A model generated the notes under the pieces. It had not been told where the DNA came from. It searched no databases and saw nothing but the letters and a program-made list of their open reading frames with translations. Shown here in pieces: positions 18,757 to 27,944 of a DNA stretch of 64,000 nucleotides (its first letter is position 1; each line of letters begins with the position of its first letter). The stretch covers positions 17,058,001-17,122,000 of the forward strand of contig AP031358.1 of the NCBI GenBank assembly GCA_037833965.1, in the 5' to 3' direction. Both the position numbers and the translations under genes were made by a program. The DNA is from Marchantia polymorpha subsp. ruderalis. Lineage: Eukaryota > Streptophyta > Marchantiopsida > Marchantiales > Marchantiaceae.

Positions 18757-21588
18757 TCACATGTGGTATTTCTTCAACCGCCACCCGTTCACTCGGGTGC
18801 CTAACAAATCGCCGGCCAGGTCCGCAAGTTGGATGGATCCATTCGGGAAGACTTCGACAACCCTGTAAGGACCCATCCACCTTAGGTGCAGTTTGCCTGG
18901 GAATCTGGCATGCATGCTGTCGTAGAGCAATGCCAAATCACCCGCCTGCAGTAGTACCGGTTTGATCTTTTTATCGTATCTCTCCTTTCGGCGAAGCTGG
19001 ATTTTCCTGGTGCGATCTTCGGCGTCTCGTCTCCTCTCATCCAGCAGCGTGACCTCCTGTAACCTGTAGAGCTGACTCTCCTCTGCGCCCATCCTCTGCA
19101 AATCCAACGTTCGTTGGGTGGGTACTTCAAATTCGATCGGGAGGATCGGGTGTTGCCCATACACCAGAAAGTATGGTGTCTGCTTGGTCGTGATCTTCTC
19201 AGCTGTGCGGTACGCCCATAGAGCGGCTGCTAGCTTCGTATCCCAGTCGTGAGCGTGATTCACCGTGACCTTGAGTAGTATTTTACACAGCAGACCATTG
19301 GACTTCTCCGTTAGTCCATTTGCCTTGGGATTGTATGGAGTAGTCTTCCGGTGCTTGATGTGGAAATACCGTGTCAGATCTTCGATGATCTGATTCAGAA
19401 AATGCGTGCCCCGGTCGCTGACTAGTTCTAAGGGACATCCGTAGCGTGTGATGATCGACTCAAACAAGAATGCTGCCACTGTGGCAGCATCATCCCTTCT
19501 GGTGGCCCGGGCCTCTACCATTTTGGTGGCGTAGTCCGTTGCTACCAGAATGTAGCGCCTTCGTGTACTTCTAGTCACCGGTTGTATCGGCCCTACAAAG
19601 TCAATACCCCACTTTTCGAAAGGTGCTAGAGGCATGATGGAAGTCAGGGGCCAGCGTGTTGTAGGCGTCGGTCTCCCCGTCCTCTGGCAACTGTCGCACT
19701 TGCGGATGTAATCGAGAACATCCTTAAACATGGTCGGCCACCAATACCCCGCATTTAGGATCTTTGTGACCGTGTTCCTGGTGGCATAGTGTCCACCCGC
19801 CTCCTCTGTATGCATCGCACTCACTATTCTTGGTACCTCTGATTCCTCCAGGCATCTGCATAAGCGCTCATCTGCCATCTTCTTGAACAAAACCCCCTGC
19901 TGGAGTTGGTACGGGCCTGCCTTATGAATAAAGACAGTTCGCTGTTCCAAATCCATGCCTTCGGGACACTGGAGGGTTAGCAGATATCGATACAGGTCGG
20001 CATAGCGGGACTCATGTCCTGCAGACAACTGAAATAACTCTTCATCTGGAAAATCGTCCACCAATTCCTCCTCTGTCGGCTGTGTCCATAATCGGGACAA
20101 GTAATCCGCATTTTTGTGGTGCACCCCTTTCCTGGTCTGGACTGTGTAGGTGAACTCTTGTAGTAACAACACCCACCTGGCGATCCGACCGGATAGGTCG
20201 GCTTTCTTGACTAGGTGTTGCAATGCGTAGTGGTCCACATGGAACACAAACTCGTAGCAGATTAGGTAGTGACGGAACTTTTTACAGGAGTACACCATCC
20301 CCAACGCTTCTCTCTCCGTCGTGGTGTACTTCCGCTCTGCTAGAGACAGCTGTCGGCTCGCGAAGTAGATCGGGTAGTCCTTTTTGTTGTCATCCTTTTG
20401 ACTCAGTACTACACCGATGGCGAATGCCGATGTGTCAACGTAAACATGGAATGGTCGATTCCAGTCTGGACTCCTTAGTACGGGAGCAGTCGTGAGTTTT
20501 GCTTTCAGAGCCTCAAATGCTGACTGCTGGTTCGCACCCCAAGCATAAGGCTCGTCCTTCTTCAACAACTTGGTCAGGTCCGCCGCCAGTATTGCATACA
20601 TGTGTATGAATCTTCGGTAGTAGCCCACATGACCCAGGAATGCTCGCAGCTCTCTTAGATTCGTGGGTGGCTCAAGCTCGAGTATAACCTTGACCTTCTC
20701 GATGTCCACCGCAATGCCGTCTGCCGAGACCCGATGACCCAACAAGATCCCACTAGTCATAAAGAAAAAGCACTTCTCGGGATGCAGTGATAAACTGCTC
20801 TCTCTACATTTATCGAAGGTCTGCTTCAAGTGACTTAGGTGTTCAGACCGCTTCCCAAAGACACAGAAGTCATCTATGAATATTTCCAGGAACTTCCTCA
20901 GTTGTTCCTGAAAGATGTTGGTCATCATCCGTTGAAAGGTGGCAGGCGCGTTGCACAGACCGAAGGGCATCTTGTGGTATGCGTAAGTTCCCCAGTCGGT
21001 TGTGAACGTAGTTTTATCCTTGTCCTGTTCACGGATAGACACCTGATTGTAACCTGAGAACCCATCCAGGAAGCTATAACATTCATGTCCTGCGACATGG
21101 TCTAGAATGGCATCCGTGAATGGTAACGGGTGATGATCCTTGCGTGTTGCTGCATTCAACTTCCGGAAATCCTGACACACTCGTATCTTACCCGTCAACT
21201 TCTTGGGTACGATAACAATCGGCGACACCCACTCGCTGCTGAGCACAGGGTAAATAATACCAGCGCTCAAGTACTTATCTATCTCCTCTTTCACTAGCAA
21301 GGAGTACTTTGGGTTGAGGCGATACTGGCGCTGTCGTATGGGTACTGAGTCGTCCAGTAAATCGATACGGTGTTCCCCATACCGTGCAGGTATCCCCTTC
21401 ATGTCTTCGATCTTCCAGGCGAAGACGTCTACATAATGGCTAAGGAATGCCTGTACTTTCCTTAGCTCGTCTCCTCTCACTGCGCTTGATACCTTCAAGC
21501 ACTTGCCGGGACTGAGTTGTACTTCGTGACAGTCACTAGGGTCGACAATGCCCTCAGTGTGACTCGTCTCACTCCTTCCCAGTCCCAC
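18757..21588 (-). CDS. pol: reverse transcriptase, RNase H, integrase (complete element)
   Basis: 943 codons counted from the GTG at 21588, in phase with gag upstream. RT shows FLDGFSGYNQ (173-182), MPFGLCNAPATFQ (207-219) and the FIDD active site (237-240). RNase H spans about 380-500 with the catalytic region at YVDTS (D385) and TEREALG. Integrase has the zinc region (H593/H600, C631 and C634) and the D663-D725-E761 triad (WGIDFVGP, VSDRGTHF, NGLTEKSNG), a DDX35E spacing. The C-terminal tail ends NGWRLKKYHM without a chromodomain. It looks whole. It has no ATG start of its own; expression most likely depends on read-through from gag. Confidence 0.95.
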   Translation of the reverse strand: MGLGRSETSHTEGIVDPSDCHEVQLSPGKCLKVSSAVRGDELRKVQAFLSHYVDVFAWKIEDMKGIPARYGEHRIDLLDDSVPIRQRQYRLNPKYSLLVKEEIDKYLSAGIIYPVLSSEWVSPIVIVPKKLTGKIRVCQDFRKLNAATRKDHHPLPFTDAILDHVAGHECYSFLDGFSGYNQVSIREQDKDKTTFTTDWGTYAYHKMPFGLCNAPATFQRMMTNIFQEQLRKFLEIFIDDFCVFGKRSEHLSHLKQTFDKCRESSLSLHPEKCFFFMTSGILLGHRVSADGIAVDIEKVKVILELEPPTNLRELRAFLGHVGYYRRFIHMYAILAADLTKLLKKDEPYAWGANQQSAFEALKAKLTTAPVLRSPDWNRPFHVYVDTSAFAIGVVLSQKDDNKKDYPIYFASRQLSLAERKYTTTEREALGMVYSCKKFRHYLICYEFVFHVDHYALQHLVKKADLSGRIARWVLLLQEFTYTVQTRKGVHHKNADYLSRLWTQPTEEELVDDFPDEELFQLSAGHESRYADLYRYLLTLQCPEGMDLEQRTVFIHKAGPYQLQQGVLFKKMADERLCRCLEESEVPRIVSAMHTEEAGGHYATRNTVTKILNAGYWWPTMFKDVLDYIRKCDSCQRTGRPTPTTRWPLTSIMPLAPFEKWGIDFVGPIQPVTRSTRRRYILVATDYATKMVEARATRRDDAATVAAFLFESIITRYGCPLELVSDRGTHFLNQIIEDLTRYFHIKHRKTTPYNPKANGLTEKSNGLLCKILLKVTVNHAHDWDTKLAAALWAYRTAEKITTKQTPYFLVYGQHPILPIEFEVPTQRTLDLQRMGAEESQLYRLQEVTLLDERRRDAEDRTRKIQLRRKERYDKKIKPVLLQAGDLALLYDSMHARFPGKLHLRWMGPYRVVEVFPNGSIQLADLAGDLLGTRVNGWRLKKYHM

Positions 21589-21591
21589 AGT

Positions 21592-21600
21592 TAATTGCTA
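21592..21600 (-). promoter_or_regulatory. gag-pol read-through site, UAG CAA UUA
   Basis: gag and pol are in the same phase and separated only by an amber codon followed by CAA UUA. This nine-base context is identical to the tobacco mosaic virus replicase leaky stop and fits the CARYYA read-through consensus. Amber read-through between gag and pol is the known strategy of gammaretroviruses. I infer that this element makes Gag in excess and Gag-Pol by occasional read-through. Confidence 0.75.
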
Positions 21601-24429
21601 TTCGTCTTCCGGCTGAATAGCTTCCGGCTCTTCTTCTTCTCCCACCGAACAGCAGGCAACGAATCCCACGAAGTAATCGGATTCGGTACCACTGGAATCC
21701 GATTGCGCGGTCGACTCACTGTCCTCGCCCGATGTGTAACCTGCACTTGTCGATGGGGTCTCTCCTTCGTGTCTGACCCTATTCCAGGGCACCGTAATGG
21801 TTTTGGTAGGTTCCGAAGGATGGGGAAACTTAAGGCGATGCCTGCGCCAATCACATCTGACTTGTGCGCCATATAGCCATGGTCGCCCGAGCAGGACGTC
21901 ATAGCCCTGCTTCATCATCGGTTGAAGGATGATATACGTCAACCGAAATTCCGCACCCCCGATGATTGTCTTGACATTGCGCAGCATACCTGCAGGCATT
22001 CTCCGTGTCTGATCCGCTAATCTCAACACACGCTTCGAGGGTTCGTATTGACTGAACCCCAAGGCTCTCGCTGTATCCTCCGTCATTATGTTGACTCCTG
22101 ATCCAGAGTCGATTGGCACTCTGCGTACACAACACCCTGCTATTTCCACATCGATCTCTGGTGGCCCTTGGTCTTCGCTCTCCACTTGATATACTTGAGA
22201 GGTTGTGGATGCGCGCGGCTTCCGCGGATGCCGTAGCGAAAGCATCAACATTCTCCGATACGTCTTATTGTCCTCCAAGAGCTGCTTGAACGTGATGTTC
22301 ACTTTTCGACTCCCGAGATCTTCAACCAAGTCATAGTGGGTGCGTTGGGTCGCCGGGGTCGGCGACGCTCTGCGAGGTTCCACGGTGGCTGCTAACTTCG
22401 CCCCAAGGGAGGATGTCAAGTCTGGCCGCGGTGGGTCCTTTTGAGTGCGGATCGCTTCCTTCAACAGGTTGGCTACCTCGTTGCGGATATCCGGAGCATA
22501 GTCCCGTTTCAGTAGGCGCACTGGCTCGTCCTCGACTGCTGTCTGGGGGCGCACTGCTGGTGCCTCTCGCGTAGCCGAAGACTTCCGAGCAGGTCGCAAG
22601 TCGGACTTGCTGGATGTCTTCTCCTTTCCTTTTCCCGTCCGGTCGTCGGTTCTCCGTTCGTGCTTGCGAGTGTCACGCTCTTGCTCCTTCGATTTCTTGG
22701 AACTACGAGTTTCGACCCGTGCGCACATAACCTCTTCAGCCGGCCATTCTTCGTCTTCGCCATCCCCGTCTGAACCTACTTCGACCTGGTTAACTTGCAC
22801 GTCTTCCTTGGCAGGAGTGTTCACAAATCGTACCGCTGGCCGAGGGACTGGTGGCTGATCACACTCTGGCGCGGTATGCCCGATCTTTTTGCAATTACTA
22901 CATGTCGGAGCATAATCGTTTCGCCTTTTTGGATGGGGACACTGCGGTGAGAAGTGCCCAACTTCCCCGCAATTATAACAAGCTCGCGGTGGCGGTGGGT
23001 CAAACGTCCCTGGAGGTGCTCTCCGCCTCACGGGTACCGTAGTGGCCCGATCCACCGGAATATATCGTGGGACTTGCATTGCTGAAACTGCAGGAGGGGT
23101 AGGAACCGACTGGACGGCGTAGGCTGTCTCTTCGCTCGCCTCTCCATAGTACTGAGGGTGCTCTCCATAGTACGGTTGCGCCCACTCTACTGCGTTGACT
23201 GGATATGACGGACGGGTGGTAAGGCACTCGGTGTTTGCATGTCCCACCGCCCCGCACGTAGTACACCATAAGTTCGCTCGCACTCTCCCGGGTGATTTTC
23301 GGCGATCATGCCCGCCTACCACTTGAACCTTGAGATCGGCGAAGTCCTTCACAAGGGTCTCCATCTTCGAAGCTATGTCTCCCGGCGCTCTGTCCGTAGT
23401 CACTCGTCGGATGCCCTTTTTCTTCGCTGACCCATGCTTCTTCCTCTTCTTCTCCTCCTCCGACGATGAGGTTTCCTCTTCTTCGGATGAGGAACGGTTC
23501 TCGTCCGAAGACGATTCCTCCGATGACGGAGTTGTACCTCTACGTCGTCTTCGCCCTCCCTTTGGTTTTCGCTCCTTCGACTCCCGTCTCTCTCTCCCTC
23601 TTCGGTTGAGAGTGGAAGTTTCGAAGGCTTCTGCCGATGCAATCACATCCTCAATAGTGTCGCACTTGCTGCGTCGGCAAAAAGTCTCCATCTCCCGAGT
23701 TAAACCGGTCACGTACCAATCCACAGCTTGTTGTACCGAGAAAGGGGACCCTGGTCCTGTTTTCGGTATTCTGTCAAGGAGGTCCAGAAATCTCTCAGTG
23801 TAGTCACGCAGACTCTCCTTCTTCTCCCGCTGCAAATTACGTAACTTTGTCAAAACCCGGCTGTCGTAGCCGAGCTCGCGAAAGCGGCGAAGGAACTTCT
23901 CCTTCAGCTGGGCCCATGTTGTCAACCCCGTCGGATCGATGCTCTCGTGATTGTACCAACTCCTCGCTTTCTTCCGCAGAAGGCTTGGAAAGATCCTTAG
24001 TCGGTCGTCGTCTGCGATCTCGCGATTGGCAATAGACACCGACTCGAACAACTTGATGTATGAATCTGCATCGTCGTCATCCCCACTCCCTTTGTACTTC
24101 GGGTAGGAATGTTTAGTAATCGGCTGAGGTAGCCGCACATTGGCTTGTCCGTCCGCCATCGGTGTGTCTGTCGACGGTTCTCGGGCGGTCGGTTCTACTT
24201 CACTAGGCGGGTCCGTGCAAGGAATATCTAGTAGAACTGTAAGCACCAAGTTTGGTTCCGAGTCGCCGGGGGTAGGTTCCCCAAGGATGTCGGCCGAACT
24301 AGGCTTAGATACTCTTTTTGGTGTTTTCTTGTTTTGACGCCGTGTCTCTTCCACGGCCTTCTCCGAATCTCGTCGGAACTTGCGGACAGCTCTAGCACTT
24401 AGGTTGCTCCCGCTAGCCCCAGTCGACAT
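21598..24429 (-). CDS. gag and protease (complete element)
   Basis: 943 codons from the ATG at 24429. A disordered N-terminus is followed by the retrotransposon Gag core (about 110-275, with ARSWYN and LKEKFLRRFRELG), a Ser/Glu/Lys-rich stretch (285-345), and three CCHC zinc knuckles at 389-402, 484-497 and 510-523 (each C-x2-C-x3-GH-x4-C), which bind the RNA. A retropepsin-like aspartic protease follows, with DSGSGVN near residue 774 and the LLGRPWL motif about 75 residues on. The tail is acidic. It looks whole. The frame ends at the amber codon discussed for the read-through site. Three knuckles are more than the one or two usual in plant gypsy Gag. Confidence 0.93.
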   Translation of the reverse strand: MSTGASGSNLSARAVRKFRRDSEKAVEETRRQNKKTPKRVSKPSSADILGEPTPGDSEPNLVLTVLLDIPCTDPPSEVEPTAREPSTDTPMADGQANVRLPQPITKHSYPKYKGSGDDDDADSYIKLFESVSIANREIADDDRLRIFPSLLRKKARSWYNHESIDPTGLTTWAQLKEKFLRRFRELGYDSRVLTKLRNLQREKKESLRDYTERFLDLLDRIPKTGPGSPFSVQQAVDWYVTGLTREMETFCRRSKCDTIEDVIASAEAFETSTLNRRGRERRESKERKPKGGRRRRRGTTPSSEESSSDENRSSSEEEETSSSEEEKKRKKHGSAKKKGIRRVTTDRAPGDIASKMETLVKDFADLKVQVVGGHDRRKSPGRVRANLWCTTCGAVGHANTECLTTRPSYPVNAVEWAQPYYGEHPQYYGEASEETAYAVQSVPTPPAVSAMQVPRYIPVDRATTVPVRRRAPPGTFDPPPPRACYNCGEVGHFSPQCPHPKRRNDYAPTCSNCKKIGHTAPECDQPPVPRPAVRFVNTPAKEDVQVNQVEVGSDGDGEDEEWPAEEVMCARVETRSSKKSKEQERDTRKHERRTDDRTGKGKEKTSSKSDLRPARKSSATREAPAVRPQTAVEDEPVRLLKRDYAPDIRNEVANLLKEAIRTQKDPPRPDLTSSLGAKLAATVEPRRASPTPATQRTHYDLVEDLGSRKVNITFKQLLEDNKTYRRMLMLSLRHPRKPRASTTSQVYQVESEDQGPPEIDVEIAGCCVRRVPIDSGSGVNIMTEDTARALGFSQYEPSKRVLRLADQTRRMPAGMLRNVKTIIGGAEFRLTYIILQPMMKQGYDVLLGRPWLYGAQVRCDWRRHRLKFPHPSEPTKTITVPWNRVRHEGETPSTSAGYTSGEDSESTAQSDSSGTESDYFVGFVACCSVGEEEEPEAIQPEDE

Positions 24430-24475
24430 TCACCGAGCATGGCTGCTCGTAAAAACCCCGGTGTTGACGCAACTA

Positions 24476-24493
24476 TCCCCGGCAGCGGCGCCA
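24476..24493 (-). other. Primer binding site, tRNA-Asp type
   Basis: On the minus strand TGGCGCCGCTGCCGGGGA, almost the TGGCGCCGTTGCCGGGGA complement of plant tRNA-Asp used by Athila/Tat-type elements. It lies 22 bases inside the 5' LTR end (24516), farther than the usual 0-5 bases, and 46 bases before the gag ATG. Confidence 0.8.
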
Positions 24494-25474
24494 AAAAGAA
24501 GTTGTCGGCTTCTTATGTAATAACCCACTAAAGGCTAAAACTGCAATATAGTGGTAGAAAGGTCGAACCCACAGGGACAGAGGAACACACAGGGTACAAA
24601 GTGTCACGTTTTAACAGACTATTGAGGAGTTTGAATTCTCAGGCAACTGTCACTCCCAGAAATACTGCAAGTGTCCACTCGGAGCGCACTCGGAGGTCGC
24701 ACAGTGCAGCGTAACACACACACACACACCTGAAACTACAGAAACACAACCTAGAGATCCGTTAGGACCTCTACTTCAAGATTTCAGGGGGAAAGTCTCT
24801 CGCGAGCACACTCGGCAAAGCTTCGGGCAGTGACTTCCAACTCCGGCTTTTACAACACTTCCACTAGCTTGCTGCTAGTGTAGGAAACCCGGTTTGGACT
24901 GCCTACTTCGGATCGAAGTCACTCCTACGCGGTGAACAACACTCTCAACTCACAAAACGCGCAGAGAACACAGGTCCGCACTGAAGGTCTCACTGTGAAA
25001 CATTCCAGTAACACAACAACAGTCTATTGAAGAGTTTGAATTCTCAGGCACTTGTCATTCCCAGAAATACTACAGGGGTTACCCTCAAGGCACCTGCTGC
25101 AGCGTAACCTGAATTTACAACCAAGGCTTACACGAAGTAGCAAAACTTCACTTTGGCATTCAGGGGAAAAATCCCAAGGAGTACAATCAGAAAGAAACAC
25201 TCGAAGGTGTAGGGGCGAAACTGTTCAAGTATCTAACTAGTCACTGGCTCTGAGCATCGGCAGTCACCCGCAGGTGCAGATCCGAACTACTCAAGTCTCT
25301 AACCAATGTACTAGCTCTGAACATTCGGCCGAAGGCCTTCAGCTACAAAATGCGGAACGCTAAGTTGTAACTCCTCGTGCGTGGTGACAGAACTCAAGGA
25401 CACAAACACGCAAAGGAAATGGGTTCCTGATCTGCACTTCTGATGGGAAAGAACCCCAGGCAAAACGCCTGGAA

Positions 25475-25484
25475 CTATTTTATA
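25475..25484 (-). promoter_or_regulatory. TATA box, 5' LTR of the complete element (genomic promoter)
   Basis: TATAAAATAG on the minus strand. In this LTR it would start the genomic RNA, leaving about 0.95 kb of R-U5 plus 86 bases of leader before gag. Confidence 0.65.
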
Positions 25485-25520
25485 CCTTCTAAGTCCTACC
25501 TAGCACTACACTGCACTACG

Positions 25521-26219
25521 CTACACGCCTGCACGGAACCACGTTACACTACACTCCGCGGAACCTGTACTACGTCTCCTGCGCGGCCGACTGCCGCGCA
25601 CTAACTCCCTACCCTGCCACTCTTCCGCTCGACTGCGCAGTCCCAACCGCTGCAACGCCGCGGACACCTCCCCCTCGAGGGCGGACATGGTATCCTGTGC
25701 CTTCGACAGAAAGGCCTCGAGCTTCTTCGCTACCTTCCGCCGACTCCTACTGTCGCCTGACAACAACCCGGCTGCGCGCAATTCAAACTCACGCAGTGTG
25801 AGTTTCTCCTGCGCCTTTACTTCCCAGTGGGCGTAGCCCTTGAGACAGTGGGCGACTCGCCTCGCCGTCTCCACCTTCGTGCGATCCGCCTCCTTCCTGC
25901 GATCCTCTTCAATTATCACTAATTGCGATTCGGCTTCAGCACGTTGCGCTCTCAATTCGCCACACTCTGACTGCAACCTGCGGATTAACTCTTCATCCGC
26001 CTGCCGTGCGAGCTGACATTGTTCCAACAACCTCGTCTGTCGCACGAGCTCCTCTGACAAAATCCGATTCTGGGCCTGCTCAGAGTTGAGTGCTTCCTTG
26101 ACCTTCACCTGCTCCTTGGTGAGCTCGCCCAGTTTTTCATCCTTCATCTTCTCGGTGTGCTTGTAGAACTTCTGATTAAGCTTGTACTGTCCCCACAAGC
26201 ACTCATGCTTCTCCTTCAA
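25521..26219 (-). CDS. U3-encoded coiled-coil protein, short version (5' LTR)
   Basis: Identical to the frame in the 3' LTR (first ATG here at 26147, about 208 residues): heptad-rich coiled coil, GYAHWE motif, basic SRSRRK stretch and Arg-rich tail. In the 5' LTR it lies upstream of the genomic TATA box, so it would not be in the genomic RNA made from this LTR. Only a promoter further upstream, in U3 or in flanking DNA, could transcribe this copy. Confidence 0.5.
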   Translation of the reverse strand: MKEKHECLWGQYKLNQKFYKHTEKMKDEKLGELTKEQVKVKEALNSEQAQNRILSEELVRQTRLLEQCQLARQADEELIRRLQSECGELRAQRAEAESQLVIIEEDRRKEADRTKVETARRVAHCLKGYAHWEVKAQEKLTLREFELRAAGLLSGDSRSRRKVAKKLEAFLSKAQDTMSALEGEVSAALQRLGLRSRAEEWQGRELVRGSRPRRRRSTGSAECSVTWFRAGV

Positions 26220-27538
26220 TCAACAAGAAATCTCCTGTGCGACGACGTCGAGAATGTTCCGCAGCCAGCAGATGAATGCGCGCAGCGCGCACAAGAGATT
26301 GGAATCGCGAATTCAAGAATGGGACGTTCTCCGCCGCCCGGTCGAAGGTCATGGTCGGCTCTTGGTCGTGAAGAACGTCTCACTTGATGGCCGCGCCGGC
26401 TGTACGCTGGAACGGTCTTCGCTCTCACGCGCGGCTTCACGCTCCGCCGTCGTCGATTAAACTCTCACGCTCGAATTGGCGGATTTGAACTCCGCGAGCG
26501 TGTCGCCCTGCGGACATGGGGGCGTAGCGCCGAAGGCGAGTTTTCCGCCTTGCGCGGTACACTTGTTCGTACCGCCCCTCGGCCAATCTCCCTCTGCCTT
26601 GACGCGTGTGTCCGCATGTCGGACAAAAATTCAACTCCTGCCTGTGCGCAGGCAGGAGCCTCGGCGGATTTTCCGCCGGCGCGGAACTTGAACATCCTCC
26701 TGTGCACAGGCGTTCGCCTGTGCGCAGGCGAATTCCGTCCGCGGCGGTGCGCTGGCGCGGAAGGCGTTGACCGTGGTCAGCCGTCTCCGTCCAGTCTGTC
26801 CGTTCCTTGTCTCTCCGTCGGCGCTTCCGCCGCCGCAACTCCGTCCGTCCAAGAGCGCATCCACCCGTGCCGTCCGCATGGTCCGTACCGATTGGATTAC
26901 TCTGGCGGCTCTTCCGACGTACGCGGCGCTGCGCTGGCGCGGGAGGCGCCGTACACTTTCTACCTCACAAGGCGCACTTCTAGGGCCCAAGGCGGATTTC
27001 CCGCCGACGCCGAAGTGCCTGTGCACAGGCGAACGCCTTCGTCCGCGCATAGGACAAAACTTGAATTCCCCTTCCGCGTAGGCGGAATTCGCGCCGGTGG
27101 CGAACTCCTTCCGCCGTAGGCGACCGCCTCCGTTTCTTCCAGTAGCGATAACTCCCTAAGTCCTCGTCCGTTCCAAGCGTTCTTGGGCTCGTTGGAATCA
27201 GTGCGTCGAGCTCTTTCCAACGGAATCCTAACTTGGTCAAGGCGCCCGAGGGTTGACCTAATTATGGAGGGTTTCCCTACAGCCGCGGACGCAACCTCCG
27301 AAGGCGGGTTTTGCGCCTTGCGCCGTAGAGATCCTAACTGCAGAGCTCGCAGGGAGGGTGGTGCCTGTCCTTACTGCGGCACCCCAAATCCCAGATTCTA
27401 CAAGATCCCTTGAGAATCCCCGCGATCTTCCGGATTCACTCTGTTTTGATGTACCGAAGGCTATTTACAATGCTGCCAGGGTACAGTTTTCCAAAAATGT
27501 TTTAATTTCCTCAAAATTGCCAAAAGTGGGGTACCACA

Positions 27539-27543
27539 AGAGT
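27539..27543. repeat. Target-site duplication AGAGT, right (complete element)
   Basis: Second copy of 15692-15696. Confidence 0.95.
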
Positions 27544-27944
27544 ACACTCAGCGAAGCTGCGGGTAGTGACTCCCAATTCCGGCATTTACAACCCTTCCAC
27601 TAGCTGTCTGCTAGCGTAGGGAACCCGGTTTGGACTGCCTACTTCGGATCGAAGTCACTCATACGCGGTGAACAACACTAAAACGCGCAGAGAACACAGG
27701 TCCGCACGGAAGGACTCACTAAGAAACGTTCTAGTAACACACCATAACAGTCTATTAAAGAGTTTGAATTCTTAGGCACTTGTCATTCCCAGAAATAGTA
27801 CAGGGGTTACCCTGAAGGCACCTGCTGCAGCGTAACCTAAATTTACAACCAAGGTTTACACGAAGTAGCAAAACTTCACTTTGGCCTTCAGGGGAAAAAT
27901 CCCGAAGGAGTACAATCAGGAACAAACACTCGAAGGTGTAGGGG
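27539..27944 (-). mobile_element. LTR unit C1, right piece
   Basis: Continues the R-U5 sequence interrupted at 15696 (acactcagcgaagctgcggg.. to ctcgaaggtgtagggg) and then changes abruptly to plus-sense U3 sequence at about 27945. C1 is therefore truncated. Confidence 0.8.

Larger units (their letters stand above)
15697..27538 (-). mobile_element. Complete Ty3/gypsy retrotransposon (C2), 11,842 bp
   Basis: Two LTRs of exactly 3023 bp (15697-18719 and 24516-27538), AGAGT target duplications, a tRNA-Asp type primer site, a polypurine tract, and full-length gag-protease and pol frames. All parts read on the minus strand. It looks whole. The LTRs keep a constant offset of 8819 bases with no length difference, and every stretch I compared, including all long open frames within them, is identical, so insertion is very recent. 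There is no chromodomain; the integrase tail ends NGWRLKKYHM, as in the Athila/Tat-like side of plant gypsy elements. It inserted into an LTR of its own family (C1). Confidence 0.95.
24516..27538 (-). repeat. 5' LTR of the complete element
   Basis: Same length and sequence as 15697-18719 in all parts compared. In element sense U3 runs from 27538, the TATA box is at 25484-25475, and R-U5 ends at 24516 before the primer site. Confidence 0.95.

Noticed and set aside
21595-21876. Plus-strand frame opposite the gag end, and many frames opposite gag and pol
   Set aside because: Antisense shadows of real coding sequence.
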